DNA of 64,000 bases from Liolophura sinensis. Its lineage: Eukaryota; Mollusca; Polyplacophora; Chitonida; Chitonidae. Positions 22,066 to 33,892 of the stretch are shown here, piece by piece. Location: assembly GCF_032854445.1 (NCBI RefSeq), contig NC_088298.1:11521504-11585503 (forward strand), written 5' to 3'. Position 1 is the stretch's first letter. The number at the start of each line of letters is the position of its first letter. The position numbers and the translations under genes are program-made. The notes below the pieces were generated by a model, which ran no database searches, was not told the origin of the DNA, and was given only the letters and a program-made list of their open reading frames with translations.

Positions 22066-25000
22066 CTAGTGATGGAAGGCAATATAAGCATTCTCCACAA
22101 ACTTGGCCTGGTTACACTCCGGCGGTGGCACGAAGTCGTTAGGGTTGGGAATTCCCTCGATGATGTCATAATAGTTGGTGGTAACCGTGTCGGTAATGTT
22201 GGCATTGGCAATAACAACGGTTCTGATTGGATAACAATTCTTGTTGCTGAAAGAACCAATCCAAAACTCCCCTGAAATTTGAATAACAAAACACATGTTA
22301 TGTATATAATAGAATATGGTGGCTTTAGTGAGATGTAACGGAAACATACAACTGTTCTCGTGCACAGTCATTTTAGGGCTGTTGCATGGATTATTGCTAA
22401 AAAAAACAAACATAATGGTAACCAAGGAACTGTTGAAAAAAGACATATTCAAATTTCAAATAAGCAATAGTTTGACCAATGATTACAATGTCAAGGGGTC
22501 TTCATTCGCTACAATTATATTCCTTATTTAAGCAATAAATCTCTTTTCATAGCAGAGATATATAACAAATGCTGAGATAGTAGTTTTTACATCAATGATG
22601 AAAGTGTTTCCAAAACTTATGTCGGTTTCACTGGTGATTTGGTGAGATCGATAGCATTGTCTAAAAACTTCTAAATTTGTTTTATAATAAAACTGAAACA
22701 CACCATTTTCAAATTTATACTGTTGTCATAAGTTTTTTTATTTTGCGATTATGGTCTGGAGTTATTAAACAGATTTGCTTCTGAATCTAATTGTTATTTT
22801 CATTCATAGGTTACTCCCACTCTCTATAAAGGCTAATGTGGCATATTTTTTTTTTCAGAGAACAAGGGAATGTGGGAATAAGGACAAAGACGAGGAACAT
22901 GTGCATTAAATTAACCAAATCAAGTAGTGAACAAATCCACGAAGGAAAATTTGTATCATTCCATGTTCTTTGTTGATTTAAAAGCCATCTGCATACAATA
23001 TAATTGTCAAGATTGATAAAATATTTACTCAACGATGCTTTGCCATCAGTCAACTCAAAAAAATTAATAGTCAGCGTGGACTTACTTCTCCTCAGGGGAA
23101 TTCTATCAGACCACTCCGTCACGAAGATTTCCTCCCCAGGACCCCCCACGGTGTATTCGTCCTCGAAGGTGGCGTTCTGGGGGATTCCCCAGGAGCGCCA
23201 TGGCTGCGGTGTGGATCTCGTGCACTCACGCGTCTTAATGTTGATCGTGTACAACACGTTCTCGTTGTTCAGGATCAGGTACTCGTAAAATCTACGAATG
23301 TCAAGTGATTTCTGCAGTGGTTATATGATAATTAATTCGTTTCTCTAGTTTTTTTTACTCTAGTTTATTTATAAATACCGACATGTTCAAGCCTTACAGA
23401 CCTTTGATTTATTTATATCATTGATCCTTTACGCCGTATAATGGTAAGAAACCTGACAGAATCTTGGGAAACACCGACAGACCTTTGAGTTGCAAAAACC
23501 AAGCATGTATATGTATGCTTGGGCTTTTAAGTTGTATTTAACAATTCTTCTTTTATGAGACTTAACCAAGAGAGAATTTTAATTCCTTCATTCTCATCAG
23601 AGATATTTGCATAATGATCCAAAGCCGCTTCGTTTTTATTTTAACGGGAAGCCAAGGCATTACTTTCAACCTTATTTAACCTGTTGTCTACAAAGTGGTT
23701 TCCGGTCCTTACTTTTTCCCGGGAATGACCACGAGATCCTCCTCGAAGACGACAATCCGCCTGTTAGGCTCATCATAGGTAAAGATAAATTTCCTCTCGT
23801 AGTCCTGAGCGTGATTGTACTGAGCCACACGACCCTGTGACGACAGAATAATCAATTAACAAAAATGTATAACTACCAATAATTTGTGTTTTTGCTACTT
23901 GGGGTTAAACATTGCCTAAAACATCTTTTCGGCCATGACTAGACGTATATTTATATGCTTGAGGTTTTATCATGACAAGAAGGGGCCAGGGTCTAGTTTC
24001 ACAAAGCGGCGTACGACATTTATTATCGTACATTTGCTCTACGATGTCTTGTACGTCACCATTACCGTACTATTGTCCTATAAGTGCGATTATCGCCCAT
24101 GTATCTTTGTGAAACTGGACACTGCAGATGTTTAGAAGTGTACAAAAAAGTTAATCCAGGTTTAAATCTCAGTACCTGTCTTATCCTAATACAGTGTGAT
24201 TTAAGTCCAAATTAAAGTTAATACCGAGATTAACTGCTAATACGCATTTAACCAACTGGACCAAGGTGAGGAGTGTTAGCTTGTAGTTGGACGGTCTCAA
24301 ACAGGACATGCCTACCGAACACTAAAACACCATGCCGATGATGCGAGACATCACCATGCAGTTTTGGCCATCACAATACCATCCAATAATCCATTTGTCT
24401 GTGCATTTTTCTTACTCACATATCTTGTCATAGATTTCTGTGCAATAAATCACAAGTTCTATAATTTGGTGACTAGTCTTTAATCCATCAGATAAATCAT
24501 CCACTTAGGCGGCATAGCTGACTGAGAATGTTAACGCCCTGGCTCGCTGCCCTCAATATAGCCAATGAGGTCGTGTGATCGAATCCAGCTTTCGCTGTTT
24601 TTGCTGCGGCTTCATATATGCGAAAACGTAAAACCAATCAAGCAACCCATGAATCCTTGCAGCAGACCGATTCTGATCTCAGCATGTATATAACACTGTC
24701 TCACCTGAACACCATGCCGACCTTGAAGACCCGGAACACCTCATAGATATCAACGGCATTGAGACTATATTAACAACGGACTAAACGATATTGGGTCATT
24801 CCACTTCGACGCACGCCTAGCTCAGAGGCCGAACTGTGACAAGTTTTTTAAGCGGAGCTCACACAGGATTAACCTTAGCTACTAGGGCGGATGCTCTAAC
24901 CACTTGGCCATTGCAATATTATCTAATAATCAATAGATTGATCCAGTTATTATTATTATTCAAACAATTGGTTCCTTAAAGTTCTGTAATTTAATATCAA

Positions 25001-26304
25001 TTTTTTTACGCCAATTCTTCAAGTAAGTTGACCCATCGAGTTTTATTAAAGGACTCGATCTTGTAAAAATTAATCAACTAATAGAACAGAATTGTTGTCG
25101 AAGTCTTAGTAGGCCTTTCTTCAGACAAAAGAAAGTGTCTTTGGAAATGGCTATTGAGATTAAAATTGGCTAAGAACGTCTCTTCAGACTTTATGAGTGG
25201 TATACAAATTCTGACCTTGAGGCTTAGTTATACGTTTTGAACTTACTGTTCGAATAAGATGGGACGGCAGTAGTTTCTAGTTGTTGAACATGACACTTCC
25301 GGAAACATATGACAAAGTCGTTGTGTACAAGTATATCCGAAAGTAGGACATTCTGTATGAAGTTTTCCTTTAAACAGTTTTTAAAAATGACACGATTTCA
25401 CAAAATGTATAATGTTCAAGGATGAATATTTCTTCTTGGCTTTTAACGTGAAACCCAATACGAAAGTGTACGAGTGAATCTGACTGTACGCGCTCAGCGT
25501 TTATCTTCCTGTACCTTCAATAGTTTTGAAATATAAGAAGTACATCTGGGCTCGTGTGATCAGAGTCTAAACTGAACTTAAAGCCCGTTAGGTGCAAAAT
25601 GCAAAGTCACGAATGTTGTTTGTATCTACATGATGTTTCTCTGACTATAAAAAGATAATCCAGTATGGCATGAAATCTTTCCTATGTAATTAGCTGTGAA
25701 TAAGTCAGGGCACGGTCACGAAAAATCATGCTATTATTTTGTGATCGAAAAAAAATAAAAAAAATTACCTCATTCGATGACTTTAGGTTGGAGAAAATGT
25801 ATGTCTCTTATTGCATCTTCATGATGTTAACATGAACGTATGGCAAATCGGGTTCGGGTTGACAAATGTCTGTATAAATCTAATTTCTTACACTGTGCCT
25901 GAAATACTGGGCAGTTTTATACTTGATGACACACTCCTCACTTCTTCATAACCCAGTAGATCCGTTGATCAGTTTCGCGTATTACACAAGTAGTGTTACT
26001 CCGAAATACGTTAGCTTTATTTTAGATTCAATATTTCATCATTTTATTTTGTCATCATCAGAAGTTTCTGCATTTCTTCATGTTCGCTATAAATGATTTG
26101 AATGCTACACGATGAACTCCAGTGTTTATAAGGTGGAGAAGTTGTACCTCGCCATCTTGTGGAATTTTTAAATGAATGTAGATAAAAATACATTTTTGCA
26201 ATGGGTCAAACACTTACGTGAAATTGTCGAGGCGTGAAGCAGGGTGTTGGATCCTGGGCCAATATGGCCACAGCCGATATTAAGAGTAGCAAAGCGATCT
26301 GCAT
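22066..26304 (-). CDS. Ependymin-related protein A (secreted), four exons
   Basis: Coding exons are 26304-26218, 23834-23713, 23291-23086 and 22271-22066, giving 206 residues. Donors are GTAAGT, GTAAGG and GTAAGT, and the intron phases are 0, 2 and 1. Residues 1-16 form a signal peptide (MQIALLLLISAVAILA, cleavage before QDP). Family hallmarks are the PTPC..PRQF start, a central DYERKFIFTYDEPNRR segment, four cysteines (C22, C93, C151, C191) and the C-terminal GIPNPNDFVPPPEC typical of mollusc ependymin-related proteins. Possible N-glycans are at N109 (NAT) and N163 (NIT). Ependymin-related proteins are secreted or lysosomal glycoproteins with a hydrophobic pocket thought to bind lipids; a specific role here is unknown. 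The length is normal for the family. It lies 1.1 kb downstream of its paralogue B on the same strand. Confidence 0.94.
23400..23445 (-). mobile_element. SINE family 1 remnant
   Basis: Only TTGATTTATTTATATCATTG..TTTACGCCGTA survives, in intron 2 of ependymin-related gene A. Confidence 0.45.
23991..24120. mobile_element. MITE-like element in intron 1 of gene A
   Basis: 130 bases bounded by inverted repeats GTCTAGTTTCACAAAG and CTTTGTGAAACTGGAC (one mismatch), with internal inverted GTACGACAT / ATGTCTTGTAC. The 66-codon frame across it is an artefact. Confidence 0.65.
24510..24645 (+). mobile_element. tRNA-derived SINE (family 4)
   Basis: An A-box-like TAGCTGACTGAGAATGTTAA and a B-box GTGATCGAATCCAGC, followed by TTTCGCTGTTTTTGCTGCGG and CGTAAAACCAATCAAGC. 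Related to the nested insert at 427-738. It sits in intron 1 of gene A. Confidence 0.6.
24720..24911 (-). mobile_element. Possible tRNA-derived SINE (another family)
   Basis: The minus strand begins AATGGCCAAGTGGTTAGAGC (a good A box), then CATCCGCCCTAG. The B box is poorly preserved. Single copy in this window. Confidence 0.45.
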
Positions 26305-26640
26305 CGTGGATCTCCAAATTAAGCTCCTAGCATTACCGGTGCACTACATACACGAAAAGGAAGAGGGCAATGTCTTCATCCAGACACCTTAATATCGCGA
26401 ATTGAGGGGGCGTGGTTGAAACCACGTGTTACGGCAAGTCACGTGGGGAGTGTCTTGGGTCGTGGATTGATACAATGACCCTCATGATAACCAGCCCTGT
26501 TAAGGCCAGAGGTGAACCTTTGGCTGAGGGTTCAAGGGGCAGACTCGAGGAGATAACGACTTGTAAACCCCGTCCAGGTCTCAACACGTGGTGTCAGTAG
26601 CATTGTTGACATGGGTGCCCAGATAACACCGTGTTAGACA
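26305..26640 (-). promoter_or_regulatory. Upstream region of gene A with three CACGTG E-boxes
   Basis: CACGTG at 26423-26428, 26440-26445 and 26585-26590, about 119 to 286 bases upstream of the start codon. The paralogue B has one at 32858-32863, about 187 bases upstream of its start. These are consensus sites for bHLH-zip factors such as MITF/USF/MYC; function is inferred. Confidence 0.4.
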
Positions 26641-26924
26641 ATTAGAGTCTCTGTTGGGAAAAGTGGCCATCTTGAAAAAGAGGGAAGATTTCGATAAGAC
26701 AGCCTTCAGGTTTAGGAGTAATGGTTGATACTTAATCTGAATTTGATCTCAATGTACACTTGTCCGACAACACCCGAATGAGCGTATACCACATGTTGTT
26801 CCTTATTAAGAAGAACAATGAGCATTTCCACAATGTGCTTTTCGTCAAGATATCCTGGATACACACCATGATGAGGAATTGTTAAACTCTTGTCATTCAG
26901 AGTGCTTTAGAAGGCCAGCTGAAT

Positions 26925-27010
26925 GCAGCTGTGAATGACATCTTAATGATAATGTCGCAAGTTCGAATCCGCAGTCTGTCGCTGTGTTTAATTTTCATAC
27001 CGAAGAAAAT
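26925..27010 (+). mobile_element. tRNA-like SINE fragment
   Basis: Contains the B-box CAAGTTCGAATCCGC followed by AGTCTGTCGCTGTG, resembling family 4. It lies between the two ependymin-related genes. Confidence 0.4.
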
Positions 27011-27287
27011 CGTCCTATAATGGTTGCTGTTGGTAAAGGAAAAACATTACAGAAATAACTCTCTCACTCAGGTCAGACAGTCCAAAAGGTCAAAAACAGA
27101 GCAGCTCATCGGAATTTTATCTTAAACCATATGATCACAAATAATTAATGAATTGATTTCTTTTTAATTATAGAATTTTCTCCTTTTTAGACGGATCAAC
27201 ACTCATTTGGACAATAATAATGAAAACAGCATGTGATTAAAATGTTTAAGAACCAAAATAATATCAGATCTCTTACCCCAAAAATGT

Positions 27288-27293
27288 TTTATT
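27288..27293 (-). terminator. Poly(A) signal of ependymin-related gene B
   Basis: AATAAA on the minus strand, about 129 bases after the stop codon of gene B. Confidence 0.65.
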
Positions 27294-27421
27294 CAATTTC
27301 AGTTTATATAAAAAATGTAAAGATGACGTTCACACAAACACGGCCCAGATTCTGCGTGATAGTTTTACAGCATTAATAATTACGACATGGAACACCCGAT
27401 TTATGGCATTAAAAGATGGCG

Positions 27422-30400
27422 CTACATTCCCAGGAAGTGCTTGGGTTGTGGAACCCATTTGGCGGAGCGGCATTCACTGGGTGGCGTGAAGACACTGGTG
27501 TCAGGGATGCCCATCTGGAAGTCACGGTAGAACTCTGACACTGTAGCTGTAACGTCCCCTCGGGTCACGTACACGAAGCGGAGAGGGTAGCATTTCTGCG
27601 CAGTGAACTCGACAAGCAAAGACTCACCTGAAATGAAACTCACTAATTCATATTTTGTTTAAATCCGTCAGTGAGTTTCTGCAAACACGTAAATTGCCGA
27701 AGTTCTACTATTTACAGCATTCTTATGTATAAATTTAGTAGGATATTTATTTATTTGATTGGTGTTTTACGCCGTACTCAAGAATATTTCACTTTTACGA
27801 CGGCTGCCAGCATTACGGTGGGAGGAAACGGGGGCAGGTTGCTGACAGACCTTCCCACGTAATTTCGGAGAGGAAGCCAGCATGAGCTGGACTTGAAGTC
27901 ACAGCGACCGCATTGGTGAGAGACTCATGGGTCATTACGCTGCGCTAGCGCGCTAACCAAGTGAGCCACGGACCCGAAATGCAATTACAAAAATGAAATC
28001 TGACATTGAAAGCGGTAGGCTTGGGTGCTTTAACTGGCAACAAACATATCCATCGCTGTGCTGATCATTTTATTATGATATTTTAATTGAACCTCTCCCA
28101 GTCATTTTTTAGGGTGGAGGAAGCCAGGGGTTGCCTACCCGATATACCCCCGGACTTAAAGCCGTTCAAAACCTTGAATTAAGTTATATCACTGTGCATA
28201 CAAGCATGCAAACATGTCTACTGGGCTAAACATTAGGAATGACGTCTCGTATCCTTACGATTTTTAGTGAAGAAGCTAGAATACTTCGGTATACTGTGGA
28301 ATGCTTACTTTTTCTGAGTGGAACTCTGTCGGACCACTGACTGGCATAAATCACCTCCCCTGGTCCACCAAACGATAACTGATCCTCAAAGGTGGAGTTA
28401 GGAGCGATAGCGATTGAGCGCCATGTTGGATTTGGGGTCTTGGTACAAACGTGAGTCTTGTGGTCGATGGTGTAGAGAACCTTTTCTTGGACGAGAACGA
28501 TGTAGGTGAAAAATCTGACCAAAGCAACGAAAAATAAAAATTAGAATCTATACTCAGCGAGTAAAAATAACATTGATGATATATTTTGTACATATAATTG
28601 AATGTATACTTTTCTTGTCATAACATGCTGTATCATATATTGCACTGCTTATGAAAGATGTCCACTAAGCAGTTTCAGGTAAAAACTGATAACAAAAAGG
28701 GTAACTTTCATATCCTTAACTAGGCTCGACGGTAAAACACCGAGCGGGGGCTGCCGAGCGCCTAATCGTCGCCGAGGTGGTTAGCGTCCAGCACAGCGAA
28801 ATGACCCAGAAGCCTCACACCAATGCCTCGTGGAAAGTCAAATATCATTCAAATGTTCTTGGGAATAGTGTAAAACGCAAATCAGTTAAATAAATAAATA
28901 ACAAACAAATGAATAAATAAATGAAAAAAAATAAAAACACCGAGCGTTTAACAGATAAATTAGAATGTAATATGACACGGTTCATAATATGGTCATACGA
29001 TCTGAATGCACTGTGATTCAGAGATTATATTTGGACATGATGAATGAGACATTCGTTTAGTCCCTGATGAAAAGCGTTGTAAAACACAAAAAGTGCTAGT
29101 ATCGAAGCGAATCTTCTCTACTATATCAAATATGAACGGTACAAGACGACAGCACGGAGCTACGAAGTGCAACCAACTCAGGGAAAAAGTAACTGTTATT
29201 ACATATGATTCCCGTGATGTCTTGTGGTAACAAGAATATAGTCGTGTGGTGAGAATGTTCTAAAAGACGATCATGAACACTCCCGTGTTGTACTGAAACA
29301 TAATTTTGTCCTTAGCCCTTAGTGTGTTTCAAGTTTTAACAGTGTTGTGGGTAATCCTGTAGAGTAAACTATTTAAAGATATTTTTAAATTTATTTCATT
29401 TATTCATTTGATTGGTGTTTTACGCCGTACTAGAACATTTCACTTATAAGACGACGGCTAGAATTATGGTGGGAGAAACCGGGTAGAACCAGGGCGAAAC
29501 CCACGACCATCCGCATCCGTTGCTGGCAGATAGGACAGAGAGGAAACCAGTAGGAGAAGATATTTTTAAACATATAAGGATATTTATGCAAACTATACAT
29601 TTCATGTGAATTTTGTGTTTAATCCGTTTTTTAAAAAAAGGTGGTGTACTTTTTTGCTCTGATTTTGAATGTTATCATTCTCACGCGGAAAGCCAGAAGT
29701 GTTTCCTGGTTTTTCAGTTCTAACACGTTCTTGTCACGATATGGCTGAAATATTGCCTGAGTAGAGATCAACCCAAATAATGCATTAACTTATTCTAAAC
29801 GTGTGTCTGGGTTGGTGGACAAGATATACAACTAACTGGTTTCCTGGCATAAAGATAGTGAATGCCGTCAAACCCAGATATACAACTCACTGGTTTCCTG
29901 GCATAAAGAGATTGGATGTTGTCACACCAAGATATACAACTCACTGGTTTCCTGGCACAAAGAGACTGGATGTTGTCACACCAAGATATACAACTCACTG
30001 GTTTCCTGGGATGACGTTCCTCTCTTCTTCCACGATGTACTTCCGCCTGTTTGTCTCGTCATAGGTGACATTGAAGCTGCGGATAATGTCCCGGCCATGA
30101 TCGTACTGTGAGATACGGGTCTGTAATAATGTGAGATAAGGAATCCGATTATCTCATTAGTATTTAATGACGGGTATTTTCCTGGAACGCCACTTCTATG
30201 TGGAGGCTATTTATTTGATTGGTGTTTTTACCTTGTGCTGAAGAATATTTCATTAATAGAGCGTCGACGAGCATTATGGTTGGAGGAAACCGGGCATAGC
30301 CCTGGGGAAACCCACGATCATCCGCAGGTTTCTGCCAGACCTTCCCAAATTCGACTGGAGAGGAAGCCAGTATGGATGAATTGGACTTTTGGAGAGGAAA

Positions 30401-32671
30401 GTGATGTATAGTGCTAATTATAATGACGATAATAATTCATATCGGAAAAGGACGGTAATGCTAATGATAAATATAATTATGACCGCAGCAATGATGCTAG
30501 TAATAGTAATGATAGTCATAGTATGTTACAGTATTTATTCACTGATTTGTCCGACTGGTATTTAACGTCCAAATCAGCAATATTTTACAATGAGAATGTT
30601 TATTGGGTCTAGGAAATGAGTCAAATCACAGTGGAATGCACCGCTTTTTTCTCGGTGTGATAATAGGTCTCCTTGCGTAAAGCTGCAACTTAACCTGGTT
30701 TCGAGTATAAGATCGCATTTTGATGGCAATATTTGTAACATTAGTCATGGTGCTCAAAGACGCCATTCCTTTGCACAGTGTTGCGCATTTTCAGCTCTTT
30801 CCCTATAATGAACATCTTTGATTTTGAACGATCACACAAGTTAACATTTACATTGCTTTATTAAAACCAGGTGATTGATTGTCCGCGTTTACATTCAATA
30901 TCTATAAACCACTTCAGTAATTGTATTCAAAACCTATTAACTAAATATTATTTGACAACAACTGCAAACAAGCACATTTGAATGAATTGGGAATAAAGTG
31001 TATAAGAAATAATAGCTTTTATACTAATTGATTATAAATTGCAATACTATACTGGCAGTAGAGAAGACTCTGGAAGGCCTAAATAGGATTGCTTGTGTTT
31101 ATTTATTTATTATTTGAAGAGCGTTGTGAACAATAATTTGTTTCCAATTATTCAATGTGCCATTTTTTTGGTTTGTGGCGAAGTTGCTTGATATTACCAG
31201 ATAAACCCACGACAAATTCAAAGGCAGATTTATGGCCAATCGCTCTCTCTTACTGGTCATACCATAACACTATATAGTGTAACTCTCAAGATCGTTTGGC
31301 CATGCAAAGCTATTTCAAACAACACTTCCAAGCTAATAAGTGGGATGGTCTTGCAGCAACCTGCGGATGGTCTTCGGTTTCACCCGGGCTCTGCCCGATT
31401 TCCTCCCACCATAATGCTGGCTGCCGTCGTATAAGTGAAATATTCTTGAGTACAGCATAAAACACCAATCAAATAAATAAACCAATCACTCACTCACTCA
31501 ATCAATTACTCAATCACTCAATCAATCACTCAATCAATCACTCAATCAATCAAAGCTGATATGTATTAGTCGTTAAGTAATATTATCTGCTTTAGGCTGT
31601 CAGGATGCACTTGAAATTTAAGACTTCATTTTGCAGGTAGCATGTGATTTGTTGTCACGTAACCCATGACATAAGCATAATCGAACTACCTGAAAAGCAT
31701 AGAAAGCATACTTGTGACTTGTGTATAAGAAAACATGTAAATGGCCTTTATCGGTGTTAGACATGGCTGACACAAAGGGGCGTGCTCTCCAGATTAAATA
31801 AGAGCTTTTAGCGGTTAGGTCAAAATCTAGACTGCATTTATGATGTAAACTTTTATTTAGAAATTGAATTTGCAAATGTTCGGGCTCTAAGTAAAATGAA
31901 ACATCGCGAGCACCGAAACATAGACACATTTGAACAGATGTAACATCATCAAACGAATTTGTTGCAAATATCTTCCCAGTAGTGACTCTATTTAGATCTA
32001 CGTATAAACTATTTTGAAAGAACAGTTGTATATGTTTTAGCGCCAAAATAAATACTTCTCCATAACACTTTTTGATGTTGCCTCAATGTTTATCTCCTTC
32101 CCATGCTAATATTTCCATATCGTTTTTATTTTACTACATCTGAAAACGCCGGATCGCATTTATGCAAATGTTTGTTTTCCATAGGCTCAAACTATGAACA
32201 GCAGTGTTTTTAAATGTATGCGTGAGTTGGTATAGCTCATTCAAGCGTATACAAGTTGCTGAAAATACCAATTTTGTGTTTCCGTTATGCATAGGCTATC
32301 AGATAGCAAGTTTGTGATACAAAATAAGTATTAATATTACACCTGGCGTGCACAGGAAATATCCTTTGTCAATATTTTGTTTCTCTGCGAAAGACAATTA
32401 AGGAAATAACTCCAGAAGGCAAAAAGTCAAGATGTAATGCGGTCATCACAACTTTTGAGGAGTGTAAGTCTGTAAAATGATCTGACGCGGTTCGAGAGTA
32501 ACGTGTTAGAAATAAACCAGATGAAGCAAAGACATGCGCTCTTGATGGTTACAAAATGCTGAAGGTTTACCCCGTACTTACTCGGAACTGTGTGGGCGGG
32601 GTGCATGGTGTAGGAAATTGTGCCCAAACGGCGCCGAGGATGCCCAAAAACACGAGCCCAAACAACTCCAT
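27422..32671 (-). CDS. Ependymin-related protein B (secreted), four exons
   Basis: Coding exons are 32671-32582, 30120-29999, 28514-28309 and 27627-27422, giving 207 residues. Donors are GTAAGT, GTGAGT and GTAAGC, with intron phases 0, 2 and 1. Exons 2-4 have exactly the lengths of gene A (122, 206, 206). The signal peptide is MELFGLVFLGILGAVWA, followed by QFPTPC. Cysteines C23, C94, C152 and C192 align with those of A. Possible N-glycans are at N47 (NVT) and N110 (NST). The C-terminal GIPNPNDFVPPPEC of A is here GIPDTSVFTPPSEC, and the last 15 residues differ entirely. It is a tandem duplicate of A; the two have diverged enough to suggest an old duplication. The role is as for the family: a secreted, probably lipid-binding glycoprotein. 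The 5' splice site of exon 2 lies in a 54-bp repeat. Confidence 0.94.
27744..27975 (-). mobile_element. SINE family 1, near full length with internal deletion
   Basis: Both the (AAAT)n-side tail and the tRNA head (CGCTAACCAAGTGAGCCACGG end) are present; part of the centre (GGGCAGAGCCCGGG) is missing. It lies in intron 3 of gene B. Confidence 0.9.
28760..28905 (+). mobile_element. SINE family 1, internally deleted
   Basis: The tRNA head (GCCGAGGTGGTTAGCG, CAAATGACCCAG-like) joins directly to AAATGTTCTTGGGAATAGTG and an (AAAT)n tail. The central domain is lost. In intron 2 of gene B. Confidence 0.75.
29395..29555 (-). mobile_element. SINE family 1, partial
   Basis: Tail, core and CCACGACCATCCGCATCCG, with the head missing. 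In intron 2 of gene B. Confidence 0.8.
29822..30009 (-). repeat. 54-bp tandem repeat spanning the 5' splice site of gene B exon 2
   Basis: Three and a half copies of AGATATACAACTCACTGGTT plus TCCTGGCATAAAGAGATTGG plus ATGTTGTCACACCA. On the minus strand the copy nearest the exon supplies the donor CCA|GTGAGT at 29998. Copies at about 29944 and 29890 keep GTGAGT, and the one at about 29836 reads GTTAGT. Because the unit is 54 bases, long open frames appear on both strands here; they are artefacts. Confidence 0.9.
30207..30400 (-). mobile_element. SINE family 1, partial
   Basis: Diverged tail (TTTTTACCTTGTGCTGAAG), well-kept centre (GGAGGAAACCGGGCATAGCC) and part of the head (GAGAGGAAGCCAGTATGGAT). 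In intron 1 of gene B. Confidence 0.8.
31341..31481 (+). mobile_element. SINE family 1, 5'-truncated
   Basis: Starts at GGATGGTCTTGCAGCAACC and ends CCAATCAAATAAATAAACC. In intron 1 of gene B, followed directly by an (ATCA/CTCA)n simple repeat at 31482-31551. Confidence 0.88.
31482..31551. repeat. (AATC/CTCA)n simple repeat
   Basis: Degenerate tetranucleotides AATCACTCAATC, probably grown from the SINE tail. Confidence 0.85.
31618..32046 (-). other. 142-codon open frame of unknown status in intron 1 of gene B
   Basis: Open from an ATG to the stop with balanced composition, but with no recognisable domain, signal peptide or splice signals that would join it to a neighbour. It could be a decayed mobile-element or retrogene fragment, or chance. 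Confidence 0.15.
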
Positions 32672-33249
32672 CTTTACACCGATGTTTCGCTCTGAATTAC
32701 CGTCCAACCCGGATAATGGTGTACACAGCAGGTGCTGTAGGCAAATGAATCAAGACCTGTCAATCAAATTCCGGATACGTACACTCCTGACAGAGAAGGG
32801 GATTAAGTCAATTGTTTACTGAAGGTATTCCACTTTGAGCAGATTGTAACATATTGTCACGTGTCACGCCCTATTGTACATTATCTTAAGCTGCATTTAT
32901 CTACAGATTAAATGACAATCACTAACGAGAAACCCAGGCTTAAAGGTCGCCACTTGTTTCGTACCTGGATAAACGTGGTTAGAAGGTTGATTACTATTCC
33001 AAACCGCAGACTGACCGTTGAAATAAATGAAAATCACCATGTGTAACAGCTTTACTTTTATTAAAGTAGACGTAAGGTGTACAGCCCATTTTCCGTTTAT
33101 TAAATTAACAAACCTTTTTGAAAGATCCTTGATTATGAATACGAAACGGATATACCCAACAGATCCAAGTCAGATTGATAAATTTACAGGATACTATGTT
33201 TTTCTGTGTGTTGGCAGGATATAGATTATATCCTATGAGTAAAATATTT

Positions 33250-33288
33250 ATGATTACGGCGTAAAACCCAATCAAACATAAATAAAGT
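33250..33288 (+). mobile_element. SINE family 1 tail fragment
   Basis: TACGGCGTAAAACCCAATCA followed by AACATAAATAAA only. Confidence 0.5.
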
Positions 33289-33892
33289 TATAGAGTAATT
33301 AATGTGGGTTTGACTGTTTCCTTGTATGCTCTATTTATGTTCATTTCTTTCGGAAGTATGGTGAACTGAAAAATTTGTCAAAGCAGGTAGCTAGTGGAGG
33401 TGGCGGATTTCCTGGGGCACGGTCCACCGATAAACCTCAAAGATGTCGTATATTCAACTGAAATAATTTTAATTGTTTTACTTTATGTACATTTCTCTTT
33501 CCATCATTGGATAAAAACAGGTGCACGTGCGATTCAGCAATTCGTGATGATGCAGCCCGTGGCGTCGTCTATGCGACAAACGCAAAACCGTCGTCCGGTA
33601 AAGCAAACCACGTATTGTATGATGACATACGACTGCTTGCCCACTGTACATCAACTGTCTCGAGTCAACAAATCACGATGTTTCACTATGCGACATGCAA
33701 TAATAGGCGTTCAACACAGTCAAATAAATAAATGCGTCCGTATGAAGCGAAGGCACCATTTTACAAAGCTTAAGGACCATGTCTCGAAGCGATAGCACGA
33801 AGACACAAATCCAATGGACGAAGACATACAAGGATGACATCTTATCGTACCTTCGTTACGTCCCTTCGTGCATCGTCTGAGTAATTCCCACC

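Noticed and set aside
22060-22531. Plus-strand frames across gene A exon 4 and intron 3
   Set aside because: Antisense shadows of a well-supported spliced exon.
29795-30064. Open frames on both strands with 18-residue repeats
   Set aside because: Products of the 54-bp repeat at the gene B exon 2 donor; the real exon frame stops at once beyond the donor.
33394-33795. 133-codon plus-strand frame
   Set aside because: Runs through repeat-like sequence beside the 23-bp array; no domain and no splice signals.
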